The notes beneath the pieces are model-generated. The model worked only from the letters and a program-made list of their open reading frames with translations, had not been told where the DNA came from and ran no database searches. A stretch of 64,000 nucleotides of DNA from Coriobacteriia bacterium (GTDB lineage Bacteria; Actinomycetota; Coriobacteriia; Anaerosomatales; JAAXUF01): the NCBI GenBank assembly GCA_013334745.1, contig JAAXWY010000001.1, forward strand, positions 67,471 to 131,470, read 5' to 3'. The number at the start of each line of letters is the position of its first letter. The stretch's first letter is position 1. Shown one piece after another: positions 43,597-52,675 of the stretch. The position numbers and the translations under genes were made by a program.

Positions 43597-44612
43597 TGCG
43601 CATCGCCGTAATCGGTGCCGGGTCGTGGGGGACCGCGGTTTCATGGGTTCTGTCGGGTAAGGGCCACGACGTGGCGCTGTGGTCTCGCGAGCCTGAGATC
43701 GCAGAAGGAATCAACGAGAACAAGCGCAACCCGCTGTATCTGCCGGAGGTCGATCTCTCAGCCGGCGTCTTCGCGTCGCCGGACATGGAGCCCGTGCTTC
43801 GCGGTGCCGAGGCGGTCGTCATGGTCACGCCGTCGGTCGGCGTCCGCGAGACTGCGACGAACATGCAGCCGTTCCTCGGGTCGGATACGCCGGTCGTCAT
43901 CCTCTCGAAGGGCGTCGAGGGCGGGTCGAACATGCTCATGACAGAGGTGCTCGCCGACGTCTTCGGGAACAAGAATCGGATCGCGGGTCTTTCCGGTCCC
44001 AACCACGCCGAGGAAGTCAGCAAGGGCGTTCCTTCGGCGACGGTGGTTGCCGCGTACGACCCCAAGGTGGGCGAACTCTTCCAGGACGCTTTCATGACCC
44101 CGTTCTTCCGGGTCTATACGAATCCCGATGTCGTTGGAGTCGAGCTGTGTGGCGCGAGCAAGAACGTCGTCGCGATTGCGGCAGGTATCTGTGATGGACT
44201 CGGCTACGGCGATAACACCAAGGCCACACTCATGACCCGCGGGCTCGCTGAGATGACACGACTGGGCGCTGCACTCGGGGCGAACCCCATGACCTTTATG
44301 GGGCTCGCCGGAATGGGCGACCTCATCGTCACCTGTACGAGCCGCCATTCTCGCAACCGTGGGCTCGGCGAGCTTCTCGCCCAGGGCGGCACGCTCGAGG
44401 AGTTCGTGGAGCGCACCCACATGGTTGCCGAGGGTGCCGTCGCATGTGTCACCGTCGACGAGTTGGCCACCCGAGAGGGTCTCGAGCTGCCCATCACGCG
44501 TCAGGTGCGTGCGGTACTCTACGAAGGGATGCCCGTCGAGCAGGGCGAACGTGCGCTGCTCGATCGCGAAGCCAAGGACGAGCTCCATGGGCTGGGCTTC
44601 CTGCAGGACTGA
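43596..44612 (+). CDS. gpsA: Glycerol-3-phosphate dehydrogenase [NAD(P)+]
   Basis: GpsA (338 residues; GAAGGAGAG upstream) supplies glycerol-3-phosphate to PlsY. N-terminal VIGAGSWGTAVSWVLSGKGHDV binds the coenzyme; KGVEGGSNMLMTEVLADVFG and LSGPNHAEEVSKGVPSATVV follow; GASKNVVAIAAGICDGLGYGDN contains the catalytic Lys, and RHSRNRGLGE the substrate Arg. plsY-gpsA pairing is common. Confidence 0.95.
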   Translation: MRIAVIGAGSWGTAVSWVLSGKGHDVALWSREPEIAEGINENKRNPLYLPEVDLSAGVFASPDMEPVLRGAEAVVMVTPSVGVRETATNMQPFLGSDTPVVILSKGVEGGSNMLMTEVLADVFGNKNRIAGLSGPNHAEEVSKGVPSATVVAAYDPKVGELFQDAFMTPFFRVYTNPDVVGVELCGASKNVVAIAAGICDGLGYGDNTKATLMTRGLAEMTRLGAALGANPMTFMGLAGMGDLIVTCTSRHSRNRGLGELLAQGGTLEEFVERTHMVAEGAVACVTVDELATREGLELPITRQVRAVLYEGMPVEQGERALLDREAKDELHGLGFLQD

Positions 44613-44637
44613 CCCCGCTTCACCGAGGAGGACCTGA

Positions 44638-45312
44638 GTGTCGAACCGTATACAGATTGCGCCCTCGATCCTCTCATCCGACTTCACGCGGCTTGCTGAT
44701 GCCGTGGCCATCGCCGAGCAAGGTGGTGCTGACTTCATCCACGTCGACGTCATGGATGGTCATTTCGTCCCGAACCTGACAATTGGGCCGCCGGTGATCG
44801 CGGCATTGAAGCGTGTAGCCACGAAGCCGCTCGACGTTCACCTCATGATCGACAACGTCGATGCCACGATCGGCTGGTACATCGACGCAGGAGCTGACTG
44901 GATAACCATCCACGCAGAAGCCTCGCCGCACATGCACCGAACGCTCTCGGAGATTCGGGCACGCGGGGCGAAGGCTGGCGTCGCGCTCAACCCGGGCACG
45001 TCTGTGGATTCGATCATCGACGTCATCCACATGGTCGACATGGTGCTCGTGATGAGTGTGAATCCCGGCTTCGGTGGGCAGTCGTTCATTGAGCGCAGTG
45101 TCGAGAAGATCACGGAACTGACCTGGATGTGTGAGAAGCTCGACGCCGCTCCGATCATTCAGGTCGATGGCGGAATCAACGTCGACACCGCTGCTGTGGT
45201 TGCGAAGGCGGGTGCCACCTGTCTGGTGGCGGGGAATGCCGTCTTCGGCACGGATGATCCAGGTGCAGCAATTGCCGCTATCCGCGCGTCTGCGGAGTCC
45301 GCCACTGCCTGA
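44638..45312 (+). CDS. rpe: Ribulose-phosphate 3-epimerase
   Basis: Rpe (224 residues, GTG start, GAGGAGGA upstream) is a TIM barrel of the pentose phosphate pathway. Motifs: IAPSILSSDFTRLADAV, HVDVMDGHFVPNLTIGPP with the metal His and Asp, LDVHLMIDNVD, VMSVNPGFGGQSFI, and QVDGGINVDTAAVVAKAGA with the second catalytic Asp. Its product, ribulose-5-phosphate, is the substrate of RibB encoded in the operon that follows. Confidence 0.95.
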   Translation: MSNRIQIAPSILSSDFTRLADAVAIAEQGGADFIHVDVMDGHFVPNLTIGPPVIAALKRVATKPLDVHLMIDNVDATIGWYIDAGADWITIHAEASPHMHRTLSEIRARGAKAGVALNPGTSVDSIIDVIHMVDMVLVMSVNPGFGGQSFIERSVEKITELTWMCEKLDAAPIIQVDGGINVDTAAVVAKAGATCLVAGNAVFGTDDPGAAIAAIRASAESATA

Positions 45313-45337
45313 CCTGCGGCTTTCGGCCTCGATACGC

Positions 45338-45343
45338 TATACT
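45338..45343 (+). promoter_or_regulatory. -10 hexamer of the riboflavin operon promoter
   Basis: TATACT lies eight bases before the 5' side of the riboswitch. No strong -35 is seen 16-18 bases further upstream; that position lies just behind the rpe stop. Confidence 0.5.
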
Positions 45344-45350
45344 TACGACG

Positions 45351-45466
45351 CTTTCTTCAGGGCGGGGTGAGACTCCCCACCGGCGGTTAGAGCCCGCGAA
45401 CCCCGCAAGGGGCCGACCCGGTGTGATTCCGGGGCCGACGGTTACAGTCCGGATGGGAGAAGGAAG
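45351..45466 (+). promoter_or_regulatory. FMN riboswitch (RFN element)
   Basis: The conserved RFN blocks appear in order: TTCAGGGCGGGGTGAGA, TCCCCACCGGCGGTTAGAGC, CCGCGAACC, GGGCCGACCCGGTGTGATTC and CCGACGGTTACAGTCCGGAT followed by GGGAGA. The closing helix P1 pairs CTTTCTTC (45351-45358) with GAAGGAAG (45459-45466). The ribosome site of ribD (AAGGAAGG) is inside the 3' strand of P1, so FMN binding, which stabilises P1, should block translation. No terminator hairpin or T-run lies between the aptamer and the start codon. Confidence 0.97.
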
Positions 45467-45475
45467 GTCGCCTCA

Positions 45476-46600
45476 GTGCGTCTGTTCTCAGACGTTGCAG
45501 ATCGGGTCGATGACCCGTTCCTCGCGCACGCTGCTTCGCTTGCAGCGCGCGCTTTCGGTCGTACGTGGCCCAATCCCATCGTGGGTTGTGTTGTGGTGCG
45601 CGACGGTGTGATCGTCGGTGAGGGATTCCATCATCGTGCGGGCGAGCCACACGCGGAGGTTCTCGCGCTTCGGGATGCGGGCACAGCTGCTCGCGGGGCA
45701 CACGCGTACGTCACGTTGGAGCCGTGCGCCCATCACGGCAAGACCCCGCCCTGCGTCGACGCGCTGCTGGCTGCAGGTGTGTCGCGGGTGGATATCGGAA
45801 TGCGCGATCCCACTACCGACGCGTCGGGCGGTGCAGCGCGTCTCGCCGAAGCGGGCGTGGTCGTCGGGTTCGCCTCGGACCCGCGCCCCTTCGCTGAGCT
45901 CAACTCCGGTTGGATCAAACGGCTCGCGACAGGCGTGCCTCGGGTGAGCGTCAAAGTCGGCACCTCTCTGGACGCCCGTGTGGCCTTCGCACTCGGCGAA
46001 CGGGCCACGATGACGGGAGAGTCGGGTTCGGGCGTGACGCGGCGTCTCAGGGCGCACACGGACGCAGTGCTTGTCTCGGCCGTGACGGTTCAGGCCGATG
46101 ATCCCGCACTCACGGTACGCACGGCCGACGGAGCCTTGGCCACCGAGCAACCTCTTCGTGTCGTCCTCGCACACCAGACGCTTCCGCCGCGCAGCGCCCG
46201 GGTCTTTTCGGACGGAGCCGCCGAGACGGTGCTTCTCGCGAGCGAGCGCGCTGATCTCTCGGGGTGGGACTCGGACTCACAGTCTGTTCGGGTTGTGCCG
46301 TGGAAGGCCGCGGACGGTCTTGCCGGGGCGTTGAGGGCACTGGGCTGGATCGGGATCGGCGAGGTGCTCGTCGAGGCTGGTCCTCGGCTCTTGTCGTCGC
46401 TGTGGACCGAGGACCTCATCGACGAGCTCGTCTGCGTTACCGCGGGCGGCATGGGCGGGACTGCGGTTCCCATCTTCATCGGGCCCCCCGACCGTGAAGG
46501 TTCCTCGTTGGTACACCGCATGAGGCCGCTCGAAGCAGGCATTATCGGAGATGTAGCCGTTACGGTCTGGGGTGCCACCGCGCCCGCCGACCTGCGATAG
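45476..46600 (+). CDS. ribD: Bifunctional riboflavin deaminase/reductase RibD
   Basis: RibD (374 residues, GTG start nine bases after the ribosome site held in the riboswitch) carries out the second and third steps of riboflavin synthesis. The N-terminal deaminase has PNPIVGCVVV, HAEVLALRDAG and TLEPCAHHGKTPPC (zinc ligands His and Cys-Cys). The C-terminal reductase begins near residue 150 (VSVKVGTSLDARVAF) and has TGESGSGVTRRLRAHTDAVL and EVLVEAGPRLLSSL. It is the first gene of ribD-ribE-ribBA-ribH. Confidence 0.96.
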   Translation: MRLFSDVADRVDDPFLAHAASLAARAFGRTWPNPIVGCVVVRDGVIVGEGFHHRAGEPHAEVLALRDAGTAARGAHAYVTLEPCAHHGKTPPCVDALLAAGVSRVDIGMRDPTTDASGGAARLAEAGVVVGFASDPRPFAELNSGWIKRLATGVPRVSVKVGTSLDARVAFALGERATMTGESGSGVTRRLRAHTDAVLVSAVTVQADDPALTVRTADGALATEQPLRVVLAHQTLPPRSARVFSDGAAETVLLASERADLSGWDSDSQSVRVVPWKAADGLAGALRALGWIGIGEVLVEAGPRLLSSLWTEDLIDELVCVTAGGMGGTAVPIFIGPPDREGSSLVHRMRPLEAGIIGDVAVTVWGATAPADLR

Positions 46601-46615
46601 GAAAGGGTGCTTCGC

Positions 46616-47287
46616 ATGTTCACCGGAATCATTGAGTCACAAGGAATCGTGATGCGGGCAGACCGCGTCTCTTCCGGGGCGCAGCTTGAGATCTACGCCC
46701 CGGACTTCGGTCGCGACATGGGACTGGGCGATTCGGTCGCGGTTGACGGTGCCTGCCTTACGATCGCCAACTTCGCACGTGGCGCATTCGTCGCTGACGT
46801 GAGCGAGGAGACACTCGCACGCACGACGCTGGCGTCGGCCAAGCAGGGGACGAAGGTCAACCTCGAGCGCGCGCTGCGCATGTCTGACAGGCTCGGGGGT
46901 CACATCGTCTCTGGCCACGTTGACGGTATCGGGCGGCTTCTTCTTCGGCATCCCGCCGGCAACTCCACGATCTACCAGTTCCAGGTTCCGTCTTCGCTCA
47001 TGGAGTTCATCATCCCGAAGGGCTCGATAGCCGTCGACGGCATCTCACTGACGGTCGCTCAGATTCGGGGCGATAGCTTCGCTGCGGCAGTGGTGCCGCA
47101 CACCGAGGCGTCCACGACGCTCAAGGAGAAGCCCATCGGGTCCGGTGTGAACATCGAGATCGACCTCATGGCGAAGTACGTCAAGCGCTTCGTCGACCTC
47201 TACGCCAACACCGGCGAGGGCGGCGACAGTACCGGTCGTCGCGGGCTAGGCGACATGCTTCGTGAGTTTGCGGAGGGGGGCCGATGA
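46616..47287 (+). CDS. ribE: Riboflavin synthase alpha subunit
   Basis: The start ATG 46616 follows GGAAAGGG; the product is 223 residues. It has two similar lumazine-binding halves: MFTGIIESQGIV at the N-terminus with VAVDGACLTIANF and GGHIVSGHVDGIG, then IAVDGISLTVAQI and VVPHTEASTTLKEK in the second half. It dismutates two lumazines to riboflavin and works with RibH. Last bases overlap ribBA. Confidence 0.95.
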   Translation: MFTGIIESQGIVMRADRVSSGAQLEIYAPDFGRDMGLGDSVAVDGACLTIANFARGAFVADVSEETLARTTLASAKQGTKVNLERALRMSDRLGGHIVSGHVDGIGRLLLRHPAGNSTIYQFQVPSSLMEFIIPKGSIAVDGISLTVAQIRGDSFAAAVVPHTEASTTLKEKPIGSGVNIEIDLMAKYVKRFVDLYANTGEGGDSTGRRGLGDMLREFAEGGR

Positions 47288-48543
47288 ACGCCGCCGCACC
47301 GCACCCTCCCTTCTCAACGATCGAAGAGGGGATCGCAGAGATACGCGCCGGCCGCATGCTGGTCGTCGTCGACGACGAGGATCGCGAGAACGAGGGCGAC
47401 CTCGTCATGGCAGCAGAGCTCGTCACCCCCGAGGCGGTCAACTTCATGGCTCGCCACGGTCGCGGCCTGATCTGCATGCCGATGACGGCAGAACGGCTTG
47501 GCCAGCTTGGCATCCCGCCCATGGCCGATGAGAACACCTCCGAGCAGGGTACGGCGTTTCACTGCTCGATCGGCGCTAAGGGCCGCATCACCACGGGCAT
47601 CTCGGCGGCTGACCGGGCGGTGACGATCACAACAGCCATCGCCGCAGGGACGACGCCGGATGACATCTCGATGCCCGGGCACGTCTTCCCGCTGCAGGCT
47701 CGGGCCGGGGGCGTTCTCGAGCGCGCTGGGCACACCGAGGCCGCAGTCGATCTGGCACGGATGGCCGGGCTGGCGCCCGCCGGGGTCATCTGCGAGATCA
47801 TGAACGAGGACGGTACCATGGCTCGGCGTCCGCAACTTGAGACCTTCGCCGCAGAACACGGCCTCAAGATGATCACCGTCGCGGACCTGATCAGATATCG
47901 ACGAGGAAGCGAGAAGCTCGTCGTCCGCGATTCCGTGGTCGTCCTGCCCACTCGGTTCGGTGACTTCACCGGCTACGGCTACCGAAGCCTCACCGACGAT
48001 CGAACCCACATGGCACTCGTTGTCGGTGACGTCGCCGACAAGCCTGACGTGCTCGTTCGGGTTCACTCGGAGTGTTTGACCGGTGACGTCTTCCATTCGC
48101 TGCGTTGCGACTGCGGCGCTCAGCTCGAGGAGGCCATGCGCCGTGTTCAGGTGCGCGGGGAGGGTGTCATCCTCTATATCGTGGGGCACGAGGGCCGTGG
48201 CATCGGGCTTGCCAACAAACTCAAGGCATACGAACTACAGGAGCAGGGGGCGGACACCGTCGAGGCCAACGAGGCGCTCGGTTTCCCCGCCGACCTTCGC
48301 GACTACGGGATCGGAGCGCAGATCCTGTGCGATCTGGGGCTGCACTCGATTCGCCTCCTGACGAACAATCCGCGCAAGATCGTCGGACTTGAGGGCTACG
48401 GACTCAAGGTTACCGAGCAGGTACCGCTCGAGGTCGAGTCGTGCGACACCAACATCAAGTACCTGACCACCAAGAAGGAGAAGCTGGCGCACACGCTGTC
48501 GCTTCCGGGGCAGTCGCCAACAAGTGAAGGGAACGCTTCATGA
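47284..48543 (+). CDS. ribBA: Bifunctional DHBP synthase / GTP cyclohydrolase II
   Basis: The 419-residue protein joins RibB (residues 1-205) and RibA (206-419). RibB markers: [35 protein letters not shown] and [20 protein letters not shown]. RibA markers: [20 protein letters not shown] (zinc Cys), [20 protein letters not shown] and [17 protein letters not shown]. It feeds both branches of riboflavin synthesis from ribulose-5-phosphate and GTP. Confidence 0.97.
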   Translation: MNAAAPHPPFSTIEEGIAEIRAGRMLVVVDDEDRENEGDLVMAAELVTPEAVNFMARHGRGLICMPMTAERLGQLGIPPMADENTSEQGTAFHCSIGAKGRITTGISAADRAVTITTAIAAGTTPDDISMPGHVFPLQARAGGVLERAGHTEAAVDLARMAGLAPAGVICEIMNEDGTMARRPQLETFAAEHGLKMITVADLIRYRRGSEKLVVRDSVVVLPTRFGDFTGYGYRSLTDDRTHMALVVGDVADKPDVLVRVHSECLTGDVFHSLRCDCGAQLEEAMRRVQVRGEGVILYIVGHEGRGIGLANKLKAYELQEQGADTVEANEALGFPADLRDYGIGAQILCDLGLHSIRLLTNNPRKIVGLEGYGLKVTEQVPLEVESCDTNIKYLTTKKEKLAHTLSLPGQSPTSEGNAS

Positions 48544-49004
48544 GCACGTACGAAGGACATCTGGTTGGAACTGGTCTCAAGGTAGCTATCGTGGTCGCCC
48601 GCTTCAATGAGCTGCTCTCGAGCCGCTTGCTCGCGGGCGCACAGGACGCGTTCGTCCGCCACGGCCTCTCGGCCGACGACATCGACGTCGCCTGGGTCCC
48701 CGGTGCGTTCGAGATCCCGCTCGTAGCAGGCAAGTTCGCTGCGACAGGCCGATACGATGCTGTCGTCGCTCTCGGAGTCGTCATCCGTGGCGGCACGCCG
48801 CACTTCGAATACGTCTCGGCCGAGGTTAGCAAGGGCGTCGCCAAGGTGTCGCTGGATACCGGCGTCCCGGTGATGTTCGGCGTGATCACCGCCGACACGA
48901 TCGACCAGGCTGTTGAGCGTGCGGGTACCAAGGCCGGCAACAAGGGCTGGGAGGCTGCCGAGGCCGCCATCGAGATGGCGAATCTGAGCAAGTCGCTCGG
49001 CTAG
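48540..49004 (+). CDS. ribH: 6,7-dimethyl-8-ribityllumazine synthase
   Basis: RibH (154 residues, ATG overlapping ribBA) condenses the two precursors to lumazine and forms a 60-mer or pentamer. The family motifs [51 protein letters not shown] and [20 protein letters not shown] are present, with the catalytic His in PHFEYV. Last gene of the operon; a long hairpin follows. Confidence 0.96.
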   Translation: MSTYEGHLVGTGLKVAIVVARFNELLSSRLLAGAQDAFVRHGLSADDIDVAWVPGAFEIPLVAGKFAATGRYDAVVALGVVIRGGTPHFEYVSAEVSKGVAKVSLDTGVPVMFGVITADTIDQAVERAGTKAGNKGWEAAEAAIEMANLSKSLG

Positions 49005-49023
49005 AATCACCCGGAATACAGCG

Positions 49024-49057
49024 GAGCCCCGGTCGCGATGAATCGCGGCTGGGGCTC
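49024..49057 (+). terminator. Terminator-like hairpin after ribH
   Basis: GAGCCCC (49024-49030) pairs with GGGGCTC (49051-49057) and the inner GTCGCG with CGCGGC, about 13 base pairs, 20 bases behind the ribH stop. A T-run is missing, so termination may depend on other factors. Confidence 0.5.
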
Positions 49058-49322
49058 AACGCTTCTCGGGCTCAGTGGGCTCTCGCCACCCTGGTGGCTG
49101 TCAACCGTGGACCCGGGTCCCTCGCGGGCCAGCCACGTGCGGCTGACTCCCTCATGAGGCGGGGGCTCATCGTATGCGCACTACAGGGCTGTCCGCAATC
49201 GGACATTTGTTCTATCTGACAAGCGGCTTGTGCCGCACGCCAAACGGCGAGTCCTCGCTACCCAGAGGACCCAAATTGACGCTTGGCGTGCGCCGTGCCA
49301 GCCGATCGCGCAACATGCCGCG
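49058..49322. other. Structured intergenic stretch without a recognised gene
   Basis: No coding frame is convincing. Inverted repeats are abundant: GTGGCT (49094-49099) with AGCCAC (49131-49136) around the palindrome GGACCCGGGTCC (49109-49120), and CGCACGCCAA (49234-49243) with TTGGCGTGCG (49283-49292) enclosing an inner stem GTCCTC/GAGGAC (49251-49256, 49265-49270). I did not find the cores of SAM, cobalamin, T-box, ydaO or SRP RNAs. Confidence 0.5.
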
Positions 49323-49350
49323 TTGACACCTCGTCGTGACGGGGTACTAT
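49323..49350 (+). promoter_or_regulatory. Promoter of the Fe-S regulator and iscS operon
   Basis: TTGACA (49323-49328) and TACTAT (49345-49350) are 16 bases apart. The -35 is a perfect match. Transcription would start near 49357, about 40 bases before the coding region; an operator for the Rrf2 protein is likely nearby but no clear dyad was found. Confidence 0.7.
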
Positions 49351-49398
49351 GCAATCATTACAGAAACAGTAGGGATTACGAAGGGAGGCGGAAAGACA

Positions 49399-49839
49399 GT
49401 GCGACTGACAGCCAAGAGCGAGTACGGCGTGCTTGCCTCGATCGACTTGGCATGCAACTTCGGTGACGGCCCCGTGAGTGCGCGGGAGATAGCCGAGCGT
49501 CGTGCGATTCCGCCGAGATTCCTGGAGCAGCTCTTCGTTGCCTTGCGGCGTGCGGGTATCGTCACCGCGGTTCGCGGCGCTAAGGGAGGCTTCGTTCTCA
49601 CTCGGGATCCTTCCGAGATCACGGTGCTCGATGTCGTCGAGGCACTCGAGGGGCCGCTCCAAGCCAGTGTGTGCGACAGCGGACGCGAGTCCGGATGCGT
49701 GAAGAGCGGTTCGTGTGCAGCCGGCCCCGTGTGGGCGCGCGCCACCGCTGCACTGAAGGATGTGTTCGATTCGACCACGCTCGCATCTCTTGCGGGCACC
49801 CAAGAGACTTTTGACCGCAACGCGGCCGACCACGAGTAG
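49399..49839 (+). CDS. Rrf2 family transcriptional regulator (IscR-like)
   Basis: The GTG at 49399, with AGGGAGG upstream, gives 146 residues. VRLTAKSEYGVLASIDLACN and the winged helix (VSAREIAERRAIPPRFLEQL, VRGAKGGFVL) are typical of Rrf2. Three Cys in CDSGRESGCVKSGSC have C-x7-C-x5-C spacing, suitable for a [2Fe-2S] cluster as in IscR. With iscS and iscU right behind, it probably senses Fe-S status and controls this operon, including itself. CymR-like cysteine control is the alternative. Confidence 0.9.
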   Translation: MRLTAKSEYGVLASIDLACNFGDGPVSAREIAERRAIPPRFLEQLFVALRRAGIVTAVRGAKGGFVLTRDPSEITVLDVVEALEGPLQASVCDSGRESGCVKSGSCAAGPVWARATAALKDVFDSTTLASLAGTQETFDRNAADHE

Positions 49840-49855
49840 GGGAGACTGAGATCCC

Positions 49856-51034
49856 ATGACCACGTATTTCGACTATGCAGCCACCACCCCGGTCGATGAG
49901 CGCGTCCTCGACGCGATGATGCCCTTCTTCACCGAGCGGTTCGGCAACGCAAACTCGCTCTATGCCATCGGACGCGACGCCTATCGCGCTCTCGAAGAGG
50001 CCCGCGAGTCCGTTGCCAAGAGCATTCACGCCGAGCGCCCCGACGAGATCATCTTCACCGGTGGCGGCACCGAGTCAGACAACGCCGCCCTCATCGGGAT
50101 CATGACGAAGGTCGCCCCGGATGGTGGTGCACACCTCATCGTCTCGGCGTTCGAGCACCACGCCATCCTCGAGCCGGCGCACTTCCTTGAGAAGCAGGGA
50201 TACGAGGTGTCAGTGCTCAAGCCTCGTGCCGATGGCCACATCCACCCGGATGACCTTCGTGCTGAGATGCGCCCCAACACCAAACTCGTCTCGATCATGC
50301 ATGCGAACAACGAGATCGGGACCATCAATCCGATCAAGGAACTCGCCGCGGTCGCCCACGAGGGGCGCGCGCTCTTCCATACGGATGCCGCGCAGACCCT
50401 CGGCAAGATTCCGTTCGACGTGGTCGAGCTCGGCATCGACGCTGCATCGTTCTCGAGCCACAAGATCTACGGCCCCAAGGGATTTGGCGCTCTGTACCTG
50501 AAGAAGCGCACCCCTTTCAATGCGTACCTCAAGGGCGGTGGCCAGGAGTTCAAGAAGCGCTCGGGCACACAGAACACCCCCGGAGCGATCGGCTTTGCGA
50601 AGGCGCTTGAGATCATGGTGGCCGAGCAGGCCGAGGAAGGCGCTCGACTCTCCGCACTCCGAGATCGCGTGATCGACGGTGTCACCTCGGTTCTCGAGAA
50701 CACCGAACCGAGCGTCTCGGCGGGTGAAAGACTTCCCCATATCGCGTCGCTGCTCATCAAGGGCGTCGAGGGCGAGGCCATGCTGCTCCAGCTCGACAAC
50801 AAGGGCATCTCGGTTTCGACCGGCTCGGCCTGCTCATCGGGTTCACTCGAGCCCAGCCACGTTCTGCTCTCTATCGGCTGCCCGCCGGAGATCGCACATG
50901 GCTCGCTGAGAATCTCGCTCGGACGCTTCACCACCAAGGAGGACATCGACTTCTTCCTCGCCGAGTTCCCGCCGATCGTAGAGCGACTGCGCGCCATGTC
51001 GCCCGTCTACCAGAAGATGTTCGGCTCCAAGTAG
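49856..51034 (+). CDS. iscS: Cysteine desulfurase (IscS/NifS)
   Basis: This 392-residue PLP enzyme (GGGGAGACTGAG upstream) releases sulfur from cysteine. YFDYAATTPVDERVLDAM opens it; HANNEIGTINPI, HTDAAQTLGK and SFSSHKIYGPKGFGALYLK (PLP Lys) follow; the persulfide Cys is in SVSTGSACSSGSLEPSHVL. It donates sulfur to the scaffold encoded next and, given mnmA in the same run, probably to tRNA thiolation. Confidence 0.95.
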   Translation: MTTYFDYAATTPVDERVLDAMMPFFTERFGNANSLYAIGRDAYRALEEARESVAKSIHAERPDEIIFTGGGTESDNAALIGIMTKVAPDGGAHLIVSAFEHHAILEPAHFLEKQGYEVSVLKPRADGHIHPDDLRAEMRPNTKLVSIMHANNEIGTINPIKELAAVAHEGRALFHTDAAQTLGKIPFDVVELGIDAASFSSHKIYGPKGFGALYLKKRTPFNAYLKGGGQEFKKRSGTQNTPGAIGFAKALEIMVAEQAEEGARLSALRDRVIDGVTSVLENTEPSVSAGERLPHIASLLIKGVEGEAMLLQLDNKGISVSTGSACSSGSLEPSHVLLSIGCPPEIAHGSLRISLGRFTTKEDIDFFLAEFPPIVERLRAMSPVYQKMFGSK

Positions 51035-51070
51035 CCGTGCCGATACCGACACACACCTAAGGAGACTCCC

Positions 51071-51598
51071 GTGCTGTATTCCGACAAGGTCATGGATCAC
51101 TTCAACAACCCGCGCAACGTGGGTGTCATCGAAGATGCCGACGGCGTCGGCGAGGTCGGCAATCCCGTTTGCGGCGACATGATGAAGATCACCATCACCG
51201 TCAACGACTCCGACCACATCGATGACGTCAAGTTCCAGACGCTGGGTTGCGGCGCAGCTATCGCGACGTCGTCGATCGTCACCGAGATGGCCAAGGGCCT
51301 CTCTCTGGAAGAGGCGGTCGCCATCAGCAAGCAGCAGGTCGCCGACGAGCTCGGCGGGTTGCCGCCGGCGAAGATGCACTGCAGCGTGCTTGCGACCGAC
51401 GGACTGAAGGTCGCCGTCGACGACTACCTGAAGAAGCACGGCCGCGAGCCGATCGCGGGTGAGGTCAAGTCGGCCGACCCCAACTTCGACCCGCACGCCG
51501 ATGAGGACGACCACGATCACGATGACGAGGGCACCGGGCACGTTCACGACAGCGCCGGCCCTGACGGCGAGTGCAGCGTCTGCTGCCAGCAGATCTAG
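51071..51598 (+). CDS. iscU: Fe-S cluster scaffold protein IscU/NifU-like with His/Asp-rich tail
   Basis: Residues 1 to about 130 are the IscU scaffold domain: YSDKVMDHFNNPRNVGVIED, NPVCGDMM (first Cys with Asp), TLGCGAAIATSSIVTEM (second Cys) and PPAKMHCSVLA (third Cys). The total of 175 residues is longer than the usual 125-150. The extra tail has many His and Asp (ADEDDHDHDDEGTGHVH) and ends in CSVCCQQI, so it could bind metal such as iron or zinc. GTG start, 36 bases after iscS. Confidence 0.93.
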   Translation: MLYSDKVMDHFNNPRNVGVIEDADGVGEVGNPVCGDMMKITITVNDSDHIDDVKFQTLGCGAAIATSSIVTEMAKGLSLEEAVAISKQQVADELGGLPPAKMHCSVLATDGLKVAVDDYLKKHGREPIAGEVKSADPNFDPHADEDDHDHDDEGTGHVHDSAGPDGECSVCCQQI

Positions 51599-51625
51599 CA
51601 TGTCGCGTCAGACGGACGCGTGCTG

Positions 51626-52675
51626 ATGTCCCGAGTATTCGTTGCGATGAGCGGCGGCGTTGATTCCAGCGTCGCCGCTGCGCTTCTCCTCGAGCAGGGC
51701 CACCACGTGACCGGCGTGACGATGCAGCTCTGGCCATCCTCGGACGACGAGGGCGGCTGCTGCTCGGTCTCGGCGGTACGTGATGCGCGTCGGGTGTGCG
51801 ATCTTCTCGGCATTGCGCACTACGTCCTGAACTTCCGCGAGGCGTTCCAGGCGCAGGTCGTCGTCCCGTTCGCTGATGAATACGCCGCAGGACGCACCCC
51901 CAATCCATGCGTGCGATGCAACGACGTCTTGAAGTTCGAAGACCTGCTCGCACGCGTGTGCACTCAGGGGGCGGACTTTCTCGCGACGGGGCACTACGCA
52001 CGCATTGTGCGCCAGGACGATTCAGTGCCGACGCTTTCGCGAGGTCTGGATCCGCTCAAGGACCAGAGCTACTTCCTGTACCGGCTGACCCACGCCCAGA
52101 TGAATCACGTACTCTTCCCGGTCGGAGAACTCGAGAAGTCTGAGGTTCGGAAGATCGCAGGCAGGCTCGGGCTTCACGTGGCAAGCAAGCCTGACAGCCA
52201 GGAGGTGTGCTTCGCTGCAGCGGGACGTCACGCTGAGGTCGTGGGGCGGCTGCGACCTGACGCTATGACGGCCGGTCCGATCGTGGATGTCGACGGACGG
52301 GTCGTCGGTACCCACGGCGGGATAGCCGGTTTCACGGTGGGTCAGCGCAAGGGCCTCGGAGTCGCGGGACCTGTCCCGAGTTACGTGCTCGGGGTGGATC
52401 CGGATACCGCCACGGTCACGGTAGGACCCGTGTCGCACCTCGACGTCTCGCGGATTCAGGCATCGGATGTGGTCTGGCACGGCCAGCCCGCCCGCGCCGC
52501 GGCCGCGATGATTCGTTATCGCATGGAGCCGCAGGCGGCCCAGGCGAGGCGCGAGGGCGACTCCCTCGTCGTCGAATTCGAGCGACCGGTTCGCGCGGTT
52601 GCCCCGGGTCAGGCTGTCGTATGCTACCAGGGAGATGCAGTTCTCGGCGGAGGGGTTATCGAGTGCGCGAGCTGA
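51626..52675 (+). CDS. mnmA: tRNA-specific 2-thiouridylase MnmA
   Basis: MnmA (349 residues from the ATG at 51626; an in-frame GTG at 51620 is possible) thiolates wobble uridine 34 of tRNAs for Lys, Glu and Gln. VFVAMSGGVDSSVAAALL is the PP-loop; NPCVRCN and SQEVCF hold the two active-site Cys; ATGHYARIV and GLDPLKDQSYFLYRL follow. Sulfur probably comes from the nearby IscS. The last 13 bases overlap the next gene. Confidence 0.95.
   Translation: MSRVFVAMSGGVDSSVAAALLLEQGHHVTGVTMQLWPSSDDEGGCCSVSAVRDARRVCDLLGIAHYVLNFREAFQAQVVVPFADEYAAGRTPNPCVRCNDVLKFEDLLARVCTQGADFLATGHYARIVRQDDSVPTLSRGLDPLKDQSYFLYRLTHAQMNHVLFPVGELEKSEVRKIAGRLGLHVASKPDSQEVCFAAAGRHAEVVGRLRPDAMTAGPIVDVDGRVVGTHGGIAGFTVGQRKGLGVAGPVPSYVLGVDPDTATVTVGPVSHLDVSRIQASDVVWHGQPARAAAAMIRYRMEPQAAQARREGDSLVVEFERPVRAVAPGQAVVCYQGDAVLGGGVIECAS

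Noticed and set aside
49058-49322. Possible SAM, T-box, ydaO or SRP RNA
   Set aside because: None of the conserved core sequences of these RNAs was found, so only an unassigned structured region is reported.
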